A stretch of 64,000 nt of DNA from GCA-2720975 sp964467985 (GTDB taxonomy: Bacteria; Planctomycetota; UBA1135; GCA-002686595), in NCBI GenBank assembly GCA_964467985.1, contig CAYXTP010000001.1:248001-312000 (forward strand). The letters are read 5' to 3'. The notes under the pieces were generated by a model. It was not told the DNA's origin. It was given only the letters and a program-made list of their open reading frames with translations, and made no database searches. The translations under genes were made by a program, and so were the position numbers. Shown here in pieces: positions 53,835 to 61,603 of this stretch. The first letter of the stretch is position 1. Every line of letters starts with the position of its first letter.

Positions 53835-54392
53835 GTGCATCGAGACATTGAACACGTCCTTTTCTCAGAAGAGGACATCCTGAAGGGCATCGAGGCCTTA
53901 GCGCAGGAAGTAACGGCCGAGTACACGGGCCGCGATTGGACGGTTGTTTCCGTTCTGAAAGGCTCTTGCATTTTTGCTTCCGACCTCGTGCGCCGCGTTC
54001 CCATCCCGCTAGAGATGGCTTTCGTCGCCGCGCGTAGCTACGCAGATAACACGCGCCCTGGGGAGTTGCGAGTGGACTTTTTGCCCAGTGAGGGTGAGGT
54101 CGAGGGGCGCAACCTGTTGCTCGTTGACGACATTCTCGACACCGGGCGCACCTTGTCGGCGCTGAAGGCAGAGTTGCTCGCGCGTGGTGCGCTGCAGGTC
54201 AAGACTTGCGTTTTCCTCGATAAGCCGGCGCGTAGGGAGTTGGACTTGAACCCGGACTTCCGAGTCTTCGAAGTGGCGAACGAATTCGTCGTCGGGTACG
54301 GCCTGGACTTCGCCGGCCGCTACCGGAACTTGCCCTACGTGGGGACCTTGAAGCCCAGCGTATTCGCATGTGCCCAAGGAGCGGGATCATGA
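53835..54392 (+). CDS. hpt: Hypoxanthine phosphoribosyltransferase
   Basis: 185 aa. Purine-salvage enzyme joining PRPP with hypoxanthine (and often guanine). The PRPP loop LLLVDDILDTGRT (94-106) and the cis-peptide loop LKGS (41-44) are intact. The purine-site aromatic motif lies in VVGYGLDFAGRYRN. It starts with GTG. The stop overlaps the next gene's ATG (ATGA), so it heads a coupled hpt-rluA-truD operon, with mtnP just after. Confidence 0.92.
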   Translation: MHRDIEHVLFSEEDILKGIEALAQEVTAEYTGRDWTVVSVLKGSCIFASDLVRRVPIPLEMAFVAARSYADNTRPGELRVDFLPSEGEVEGRNLLLVDDILDTGRTLSALKAELLARGALQVKTCVFLDKPARRELDLNPDFRVFEVANEFVVGYGLDFAGRYRNLPYVGTLKPSVFACAQGAGS

Positions 54393-55408
54393 CCGAGTAC
54401 CTGGAAGTGGGCGACAAGCGCGTCGGACTCGAACTCGACGAATTCCTGTGCCTGGCCTATCCCATGGCCAACAAGGGGTTCGTTCGACGCCAGATCCGTG
54501 CGGGACAAGTGCTGTTGGACGGGGCTCAAGCCAGGCCGTCCGATCGCCTGCGACTGAGCAGCGTGATATCGGTCGAGTTCACGGAAGAAGATTTGCCCGC
54601 CGCGCCCCTCGCTCCGGCGCAATCCATTCCGGTCCTGCACGAAGACGACCAGATTTTGGTGGTGAATAAGCCCGCAGGCCTGGCCGTGGAGCCCGAGCGC
54701 TGGCGGCGTGACGCGGCGTGCCTTTCGGGCGCGCTGCTGGCCGACGTGGTCCAGCGCCAGGAGGAACAGGGGGCAGATGAGACGCAGGGGTTGGTGGAAT
54801 TCCGCCCCCGCCTCGTGCACCGCATCGACAAGGGCACGTCGGGCTGTGTGTTGGTTGCCAAAACACTGGAGAGCGAGCGCAGTTTGCGCCGAGCATTTGA
54901 TGAGGGGCGCGTGGGCAAGAGCTACTTGGCTCTCATCGAGGGCGAGTATCCGCGAGCGGAAGGCTGGGACGTCATTGACCGTCCGTTGGCTCCGGACCCC
55001 CGACGCACGGGCCGCATGCGTGTTGCAGAGAGTGGCAAGCCCTCGCGCACGCGCGTTGAGGTTGCCGAGTGCTTTGCAGGCTTCACACTCCTGCGATGCG
55101 AACCCGTCACGGGTCGCACGCACCAGATTCGCGTCCACCTGGCAAGCGAGGGCTTCCCCCTGGCCGTCGATCCGCTCTACGGCCACCGAGACGCGGTGCT
55201 GCTGTCAGAGATCAAGCGCGGCTACCGACCCAAGCCGGGAGCCGTGGAGCGGCCGCTGATTGAACGCTTGACCCTCCACGCTCATACCATTCGTCTTCCA
55301 GATCTTGCGGGCGATCCCCAGAACTCCATCACCGTTGAGGCTCCTCTGCCCAAGGACTACTCGCGTGTGTGCAACCAATTGGCCAAGGTTCGGCCACTGC
55401 GGCGATGA
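54389..55408 (+). CDS. RluA-family RNA pseudouridine synthase
   Basis: 339 aa. An S4-like RNA-binding domain (about 15-65) precedes the catalytic domain. VVNKPAGLAVEP (91-102) and HRIDKGTSG (144-152) hold catalytic Asp147; GRTHQIRVHL (about 241) and AVDPLYG are the usual C-terminal blocks. It converts uridine to pseudouridine in rRNA or tRNA; the exact site (RluC, RluD or other) is not readable. ATG at 54389 and the next ATG at 55405 both overlap neighbouring stops by 4 nt. Confidence 0.92.
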   Translation: MTEYLEVGDKRVGLELDEFLCLAYPMANKGFVRRQIRAGQVLLDGAQARPSDRLRLSSVISVEFTEEDLPAAPLAPAQSIPVLHEDDQILVVNKPAGLAVEPERWRRDAACLSGALLADVVQRQEEQGADETQGLVEFRPRLVHRIDKGTSGCVLVAKTLESERSLRRAFDEGRVGKSYLALIEGEYPRAEGWDVIDRPLAPDPRRTGRMRVAESGKPSRTRVEVAECFAGFTLLRCEPVTGRTHQIRVHLASEGFPLAVDPLYGHRDAVLLSEIKRGYRPKPGAVERPLIERLTLHAHTIRLPDLAGDPQNSITVEAPLPKDYSRVCNQLAKVRPLRR

Positions 55409-56580
55409 AACTCAAACAGCAACCTGGCGACTTCCGTGTGGACGAAGTGCTTCGCGATGACTACCTGCAGGCAAAAGGCCGGCATCGCGTGTATCGCGTC
55501 ACGAAGCGCAAGCAGACCTCGATTGAAGCCGCGCGGGCTCTCGGAGAAATGGCGGGCGTGGCCGGCGCCGAGGTTTCCATGGCAGGCCTCAAGGACAAGC
55601 AAGGGGTGACGACTCAGTACATGAGCATCCCCAGGGGCAAGCCCGTGCAGTTCAAGGACCGCGAACTCGACATTGAGACCGTGGGCTTTGGGACTGACGC
55701 GCTGAGCAGCCGCGACAGCCAAGGCAACGCATTCCAAATCGTTGTACGTGACTTGGGTCCCAGTGAGGTCGTCAAGCTACGTTCCTCCTTGGACAGCGTG
55801 CGTGAGTTCGGACTGCCCAACTACTTTGACGAGCAGAGGTTCGGCAACCTCCGGCACAACCAAGGTTGGATTGCCAAGGGATTGATGCTGGACCAGACCG
55901 AGCAGGCCCTGAAACGTATGTTGACTGCGATCTCGGAGCACGATCCACAGCGCGAACGTTCCCTCAAGACTGGACTGGCCAAGAATTGGGGGGACTGGCG
56001 TACCTGCCGAGAAGTAGCCGGCCGCTTTGGACGGCACCATTCGGTGTTTGAACACTTGCGTCGCGAGGAGCAGGACTTTGCAGGGGCCTTTCGTTTCGTG
56101 GCTTCGCGCATCCGCCTGATTCACCTCTACGCTTGGCAATCTCACATCTGGAACCGGGCTCTGGCGCGTCATTTTGACGGCTGCACACCCAGCAAAGAAA
56201 AATTTGTGGTGCCCACGCCAGAAGGGCCGCAGGTGTTTCCCAGGGGGCAGGGGCAGCTGCCGGAACAATGGCAAGGGTGCCTGCCCCTGCCCGGCAATCG
56301 CCTGGCTGGAGTGCAGCTGCCCGACCAGTTAGCCCTCTTCGACGCCGTCCTGAAGCGCGAGCGCTTGACTCGCGCTCAGTTTGCAATCGAAGGCGTCCCA
56401 GGATTCGTGCTCAAGCCGGAACCGCGACCGGCTTTGGTCGTACCCGGAAACCTACGCGTACGCCCAGCCGAACGCGATCCTCGCAATCGGGGCAAGCGCA
56501 TGGTGAAAATGTCCTTTCAATTGCCCCGTGGCTCCTACGCCACCTTGGCCGTGCGACGTCTCGCCGGCACCTCCCGCTAG
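55405..56580 (+). CDS. truD: TruD tRNA pseudouridine(13) synthase
   Basis: 391 aa. TruD family, with catalytic Asp64 in AGLKDKQGVTTQ and the motif NYFDEQRFG (about 139-147). It lacks the HRLD motif of other families, as expected. TruD makes pseudouridine 13 in tRNA-Glu and also acts on other RNAs. It is coupled to rluA by ATGA. The strand also has a conserved SHIWNRAL block (about 248-255). The second pseudouridine synthase in one operon is unusual. Confidence 0.92.
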   Translation: MKLKQQPGDFRVDEVLRDDYLQAKGRHRVYRVTKRKQTSIEAARALGEMAGVAGAEVSMAGLKDKQGVTTQYMSIPRGKPVQFKDRELDIETVGFGTDALSSRDSQGNAFQIVVRDLGPSEVVKLRSSLDSVREFGLPNYFDEQRFGNLRHNQGWIAKGLMLDQTEQALKRMLTAISEHDPQRERSLKTGLAKNWGDWRTCREVAGRFGRHHSVFEHLRREEQDFAGAFRFVASRIRLIHLYAWQSHIWNRALARHFDGCTPSKEKFVVPTPEGPQVFPRGQGQLPEQWQGCLPLPGNRLAGVQLPDQLALFDAVLKRERLTRAQFAIEGVPGFVLKPEPRPALVVPGNLRVRPAERDPRNRGKRMVKMSFQLPRGSYATLAVRRLAGTSR

Positions 56581-56588
56581 TCCAGCTC

Positions 56589-57470
56589 ATGAACCCCTCA
56601 CCGCAGAACAGCAAGATCGGCGTCATCGGAGGATCCGGACTGTATGACCTCGACGGCCTGACGGATTTGAAGGAATCGACTCTGTCCACCCCCTTCGGGC
56701 AGCCGAGCGACGCGTTCCTCAGTGGTCAGCTCGACGGCGTCGAAGTCGTTTTCTTGCCTCGCCATGGGCGCGGTCACCGGATCAGTCCGAGCGAGATCAA
56801 TTTTCGCGCGAACATCTGGGGTTTGAAGAGCCTCGGAGTCACCCACGTCCTGTCTGTTTCTGCAGTTGGGTCCTTACAAGAGGAGATCGTGCCGGGACAC
56901 TTTGTCGTCGTGGACCAGTTCATCGATCGCACCCGCCACCGCCGGGACACCTTCTTCGAGGACGGCATTGTGGCGCATGTCATGTTCGCCGATCCGGTCT
57001 GCAGCACCCTGCGGACCTGCCTACTCAGTGCGGGTGAGAGCGTTGACCTGACTCTCCATGATGGGGGCACCTACGTGAATATGGAGGGCCCTCAGTTCTC
57101 TACGCGCGCCGAGTCAAACCTGTACCGCTCGTGGGGCGCGGACGTGATTGGTATGACCAATCTGCAGGAGGCCAAGCTGGCGCGCGAAGCTGAGCTGCAC
57201 TATGCGACTGTGGCTATGTCTACGGACTTCGACTGCTGGCACACCGACCACGACGACGTGTCCGTGGAAGCCGTGCTGGCAACCATGGCTGCCAACGTTG
57301 GCCACGCGCGCGAACTGATTGCGAAGACGATCGCCCTCATCCCGGGAGCCGATTATCTCTGCGGCTGTGACTCCGCCCTGGCTCCCGCAATCATCACAGC
57401 AAGAGACTCCATCACACCCCAGGCGCGCTTGCGCTTGGGACTTCTGGTAGACAAGTACTTGGACGACTGA
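56589..57470 (+). CDS. mtnP: S-methyl-5'-thioadenosine phosphorylase
   Basis: 293 aa. Cleaves MTA to adenine and 5-methylthioribose-1-phosphate. Phosphate-binding GGSGLYD (14-20) and PRHGRGH (about 58-64), purine-site NMEGPQFSTRAES (about 161-173), and STDFDCW (about 215-221) are present. The DCW block favours MTA phosphorylase over guanosine/inosine phosphorylase. ATG at 56589 was chosen for usual length; the earlier open frame overlaps truD. Together with hpt it recycles purines. Confidence 0.92.
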   Translation: MNPSPQNSKIGVIGGSGLYDLDGLTDLKESTLSTPFGQPSDAFLSGQLDGVEVVFLPRHGRGHRISPSEINFRANIWGLKSLGVTHVLSVSAVGSLQEEIVPGHFVVVDQFIDRTRHRRDTFFEDGIVAHVMFADPVCSTLRTCLLSAGESVDLTLHDGGTYVNMEGPQFSTRAESNLYRSWGADVIGMTNLQEAKLAREAELHYATVAMSTDFDCWHTDHDDVSVEAVLATMAANVGHARELIAKTIALIPGADYLCGCDSALAPAIITARDSITPQARLRLGLLVDKYLDD

Positions 57471-57473
57471 CCC

Positions 57474-59132
57474 ATGAAACGCCCGCTGCTCGGCTTGTGT
57501 TTGACTATGGGAGCTTGCTCCTCACCCGAGGGGGGGCCGCCGATGGACAGCTGGGGGGGCTATTCGAGTGGCTATCACAGCGGGCCCAAGGTACTCATGG
57601 GCCAGACAGGCACCGCTCGCTTCGTCGAGCCCTTGCTGCGCGGCTTCGATGAAGAGGCCGCGCTCGACACGGTTCGGGAGCTCGACCCCTGGTATCGCGA
57701 ACCGGGCAACGATGGCTTTGAAGCCGGCATGGACCTGTTGGGCTCGAGACTGCGCACCGCCGGGTTCGGTCTACGCGAAGGGTATGAGCTACTCGAGATC
57801 GAGACACCCATGGCGGATCCGGCTTGGACTCCGCTCTCCGCCTCTCTGACCCTTCAAATGCAGGGAGAGCCCCTTCAACCCCTGCATCAGTTTCGAGGCG
57901 ATGACAATCGGGACCGCACGATGTTGCCCGTCAATGCACCATCCTGCGATGTGCGTGGCAAATGGGTCATGGACCTGGCGGACCTGTCGCCCGGCGAAAT
58001 CTACGTGACGGATAAGCCCTTGGGGTCGGTGATGAAGCGAGCCCAGGAACTGGGAGCGGCGGCGGTGATTTCGTCTTACCTGTTCGACTTCAACGTAGAC
58101 CCTAACGGTACAGAGCGGCACCTGGATGCGATTCACTACGGGCACGTAGCCGCTGGGACGACCCTGCCCGTGGCTCACATTTCACCCCGCGTCTACGAGC
58201 TGATCGCGGATCTAGAGACTTTCCGGCGCGCTGGCATGAACGAGCTTCACTTGCGAGCTCAGGTCCGGCTGGATGAGCGTCCGCTGCGCACGTTGGTAGC
58301 CACGGTCGTGGGTTCCAAGAGCCCAGACGAGGTCATTCCGCTCGTTGCTCACGTGCAGGAGCCCGGTAGCAACGACAATGCCAGCGGCGTGGCGGGCCTG
58401 CTCGAAGGGGCATTGACGCTCATGCACGCGGTCGACAACCGGGACCTCCAACGGCCCAAGCGTTCGATCAGTTTCGTCTGGGGCGACGAGTACACCGCTA
58501 GCGATGTCTTCTTGGACCACACAGAGCGGACTGTGGTGGCCGCTATTGCAGCAGACATGATCGGAAACTCACCGGAGCTGACAGGCGCCACCTGCCTGTT
58601 GGAACGGAGTCCAGATCCAGGCGCCCGTTTCGTCTTGCCCCCGGACAAGCACACCGCGTGGGGGGCGCAAGCGGTGAAGCCTGACTGGATTCTGCCCAGT
58701 GGTCTATCGCTGATCCTGCGCATGGCCCTCGTCGATGTGGGCCTCGCCACGGATGGTTGGAACTCGGACGAGCATCCCTGGGAGGGTGGCAGTGACCACG
58801 ACGTGTTCTTGGGCCGCGGAATCCCCGCCGCGCTGCTGTGGCACTTTCCCGACTTCGCTTATCACACCAACCTCGACCGCCTGGACTTGGTCGATTCCCG
58901 GGAGTTGTTTCTGAGCTCAGTGACTCTGGTCTGCGCAGCCTGCGCGGTCGCCGATGCTGGGCCCCAGGACCTGGAACGCTATGTCGAGAGTCTCTTGCAC
59001 GAACGCTACGAACGCCAGGGCGTGGTCTTCACAGAAGAGGCACCGGAAGAAGCCGCCCAGAGTTGGGGCGAGTGGTCGAGCGCAGCTCGGCGCTGGTTGG
59101 CGTTTCTTTGCAACGGCGAGCCGCTGCGCTGA
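57474..59132 (+). CDS. M28-type zinc aminopeptidase-like lipoprotein
   Basis: 552 aa. A lipobox ends TMGAC (Cys15). A PA-like insertion (about 120-260) interrupts the peptidase domain. Metal-binding residues fit M28: His in AHVQEPGS (about 297), Asp in NDNASG (about 303), the Glu pair in WGDEYT (about 344), Asp in AADMIGN (about 365), and His in YHTNLDRL (about 466). It would trim N-terminal residues from peptides at the cell surface. One detail differs: the first motif reads HVQ rather than HxD. It starts 3 nt after mtnP. Confidence 0.8.
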   Translation: MKRPLLGLCLTMGACSSPEGGPPMDSWGGYSSGYHSGPKVLMGQTGTARFVEPLLRGFDEEAALDTVRELDPWYREPGNDGFEAGMDLLGSRLRTAGFGLREGYELLEIETPMADPAWTPLSASLTLQMQGEPLQPLHQFRGDDNRDRTMLPVNAPSCDVRGKWVMDLADLSPGEIYVTDKPLGSVMKRAQELGAAAVISSYLFDFNVDPNGTERHLDAIHYGHVAAGTTLPVAHISPRVYELIADLETFRRAGMNELHLRAQVRLDERPLRTLVATVVGSKSPDEVIPLVAHVQEPGSNDNASGVAGLLEGALTLMHAVDNRDLQRPKRSISFVWGDEYTASDVFLDHTERTVVAAIAADMIGNSPELTGATCLLERSPDPGARFVLPPDKHTAWGAQAVKPDWILPSGLSLILRMALVDVGLATDGWNSDEHPWEGGSDHDVFLGRGIPAALLWHFPDFAYHTNLDRLDLVDSRELFLSSVTLVCAACAVADAGPQDLERYVESLLHERYERQGVVFTEEAPEEAAQSWGEWSSAARRWLAFLCNGEPLR

Positions 59133-59175
59133 AATCCCCACCCCCTGCGGGTTGCCGAGCGCGTAGTCTGGGCCC

Positions 59176-60297
59176 ATGAAGAACCCCCCCGTCGACCCCG
59201 TTCTCGCCCGACGTCGTTTCTTGGCCGCCGGAGCAGGCGCAGCATTGACTCCCGCCGTCCTCGTGCAGGCCAAGGGAACGCGAGTTCGGGCTCCCCAGAA
59301 GGACAACCCCACCATGATCGGTTCGGCCAATGCCCTGGCCGGCATGCGCATCGTCTGGGAGGCGTTTCGCGCCGGTGGGGATCCAATGGACGCGGTCATC
59401 GAAGTCGTCAAGGTGCCGGAAGCCAACGCGGACGACCTGTCGGTGGGACTGGGCGGCTTGCCCGATGAGTCGGGTCACGTGACCCTCGATGCTGCATGCA
59501 TGCACGGACCCACCCACAACTCCGGAGCGGTGGGTTGCATTCAGAACATCCTGCACCCCAGCGAGGTCGCGCGCTTGGTCATGGAACGCACAGACCACTG
59601 CTTGCTTGTGGGGCAGGGCGCCTATCAGTTCGCGCGCGGTCATGGGCATCCTCACACTGAGCTCCTAACGGATCGCGCGCGACGCATCTGGAATGCGTGG
59701 CGTGAGCGTTTGAGTGAGAGCGATGATCGACTGCCGCCCGCTAAGAAGGACCAGAAGAACGGGATGCTCTTCGACGTTCATGGGGAGCAGGTCACCCTGG
59801 AGGAGATCATTGGCGATAAACGGCCAACGGGCACAATCCACTGTTCGGCCCTTTCTGCAGCGGGCGATTTCTCAAGCGCAACGACCACGTCAGGGCTCGC
59901 CTACAAAGTGCCTGGCCGGGTGGGGGACTCGCCCATCGTGGGAGCTGGTTTGTATTGCGATCAAGAGGCGGGAGCGGCCGGGGCCACAGGACGGGGAGAG
60001 TCCGCCATTCTGTCCAACGCCAGCTTCGCCATGGTCGAACTGATGCGCCAAGGGGCTGGCCCCGAAGAAGCGGGTCTGGAGGTGTTGAAGCGGGTCACGC
60101 GGCAGGCCCAACGCGGTGCGACCTGGCAGCCCGGGCTCGTTGATTCTGAGGGGCGGCCTAGTTTCGGCTTGCACCTGTACGCGATGGGATTGGACGGGAC
60201 CACGGCTGGTGTCAGCCTGCGCGGTGGGGGCCGTTATGCCGTTGCGGACTTGGAGCAGGGCCCGCGGCACGAACAGCTCGTGCCCTTGCACTCCTGA
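59176..60297 (+). CDS. Tat-exported glycosylasparaginase/isoaspartyl peptidase (Ntn)
   Basis: 373 aa. N-terminal nucleophile hydrolase cleaving GlcNAc-Asn or isoAsp bonds. The Tat signal RRRFLAAGAGAAL (12-24) sends it folded to the periplasm. The nucleophile is Thr220 in PTGTIHCSA. Downstream TTTSGLAYKVPGRVGDSPI (about 236-254) and GAGLYCDQEAGAAGATGRGE match the family. Glycosylasparaginases usually have Asp before the Thr (DTI); here it is Gly (GTI), as in isoaspartyl peptidases. The overall sequence resembles the glycosylasparaginase branch. It follows the M28 gene after 43 nt. Confidence 0.88.
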   Translation: MKNPPVDPVLARRRFLAAGAGAALTPAVLVQAKGTRVRAPQKDNPTMIGSANALAGMRIVWEAFRAGGDPMDAVIEVVKVPEANADDLSVGLGGLPDESGHVTLDAACMHGPTHNSGAVGCIQNILHPSEVARLVMERTDHCLLVGQGAYQFARGHGHPHTELLTDRARRIWNAWRERLSESDDRLPPAKKDQKNGMLFDVHGEQVTLEEIIGDKRPTGTIHCSALSAAGDFSSATTTSGLAYKVPGRVGDSPIVGAGLYCDQEAGAAGATGRGESAILSNASFAMVELMRQGAGPEEAGLEVLKRVTRQAQRGATWQPGLVDSEGRPSFGLHLYAMGLDGTTAGVSLRGGGRYAVADLEQGPRHEQLVPLHS

Positions 60298-60310
60298 TCG
60301 AACTCGGAAG

Positions 60311-61390
60311 CTAGTTGTCGATCCCGCCCAAGGCGCGGCGGAATTCATCAGGACTGAGCTTGAAGTCCTCGTTCCTGTCCAGGGTGTTGATCACGGTATG
60401 CGGCCGCACCGAAACGCGCAGGGGGCGCAGCAGCCGTTCCAGGTCGTCCACGGTTATGAACCCGTCGTTGTCCACATCGAGACGGCGGAAGGGGGGCACC
60501 GGACCGACGATCAGGGGAGGCAAGGGCGTGGAGCCCTCGTCGAGTCCGCGCTCAACGGGCGTTCCGAAGAGTTCGAGCAGAGTGCGTGGTGCACTGGGCA
60601 GCGCATCGGGTCCAGGGCCGCCGCCTACGTCGATTGGGTACAAGATCGTGGGCAAAGACGTGAGCTCGTCGGTGCTCAACAAGGCGTCTCCTGACTTGTC
60701 CAGGCTCACTAGCACGCTCTCCGTATTCTCAGCTCCGTGACCGTAGTCCTTTAGCAGAACCGCGATCTCGCTGCTGCTCAGCATCCGGTCTGAGTCGGTG
60801 TCGTAGGCATTGCGCAACTGCAGTGCATTGCGTCGCGGGGGCTTGGGTGCGACGGTGCTCGGCGCGGGTTCGTTGAAGCGGCCGCCTCCGAGAATTGTGT
60901 AGCGATAGAACTCGTCGAACTCCTCGCGCACAAGACGCCCGTCCCGGTCGGGGTCGAAGGCCTGGAAGCGCTCGCGTGTGAAGCCCAGCGCCTGGGACAT
61001 CTCAGAAAAGGAGAGCCAGGTATTCGAGTTGCGATCGCAGATCGTGAACCACTCAGCGATCTTCTCTTCGTTTTCGAAGGTCATCGTCCCGGTGATGTCA
61101 CGTTCTCTGCGAGCACGGATCTCCGCCTTCAAGGCGTCAATCTTCTCATTCAGAATGACCTTGTCACCGCGCGGCTTCTGTTTTGGGCCGCGGCGCGTCG
61201 GGTTCTGGGCCGGACGCCTCGTCGGGCCCTGCGCCTGAGGCCGAGAATCACGCCGCGCGGGATCCTGAACGCTGTCTCCCGGCTTTTCCACCACAGTTCC
61301 TGACCGATGGCCAGTGTGGCTGGCCGGCGGGGGTAGGGTCACCCAGCAGAGGGGCAGGAGGACACAGGCAGTTGTTGTGGGAAAGTGCAT
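60311..61390 (-). CDS. Exported protein with six EF-hand-like loops
   Basis: 359 aa from ATG 61390. A leader (1-22) precedes a basic Pro/Arg linker (40-80). Six EF-hand-type loops follow, at 119-130, 146-157, 197-208, 231-242, 305-316 and 338-349, most with D-x-D/N-x-D spacing. Several deviate at positions 1, 3 or 5 (for example DRNSNTWLSFSE, DTDSDRMLSSSE), so affinities would differ. Exported EF-hand proteins occur widely in planctomycetes. A role as calcium sensor or stabiliser is inferred. It is divergent from the symporter gene and converges with the asparaginase gene. Confidence 0.82.
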   Translation of the reverse strand: MHFPTTTACVLLPLCWVTLPPPASHTGHRSGTVVEKPGDSVQDPARRDSRPQAQGPTRRPAQNPTRRGPKQKPRGDKVILNEKIDALKAEIRARRERDITGTMTFENEEKIAEWFTICDRNSNTWLSFSEMSQALGFTRERFQAFDPDRDGRLVREEFDEFYRYTILGGGRFNEPAPSTVAPKPPRRNALQLRNAYDTDSDRMLSSSEIAVLLKDYGHGAENTESVLVSLDKSGDALLSTDELTSLPTILYPIDVGGGPGPDALPSAPRTLLELFGTPVERGLDEGSTPLPPLIVGPVPPFRRLDVDNDGFITVDDLERLLRPLRVSVRPHTVINTLDRNEDFKLSPDEFRRALGGIDN

Positions 61391-61603
61391 GGGCGGTTGA
61401 GCCCTAACTATCGGCCAACGTGCGGCCCAGAAAATGGCCACGGTTCGTTTTTTTGCGCCTCGAACGGTCTCGGACCCCTCTTGGGCTCCTCAAGCCAATA
61501 CTGGCTCACAGGTTTGCACACTTGCGGGGGCCTTTGGCAGGATTGCGCAACGGATTCTAGGGCAGTGGCCCTCTCGCTCCCCCCCTCCTCCACCGATCAG
61601 CGC

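Noticed and set aside
56268..56588. Upstream part of the MTA phosphorylase frame
   Set aside because: It overlaps truD; the phosphorylase start at 56589 gives the normal family length.
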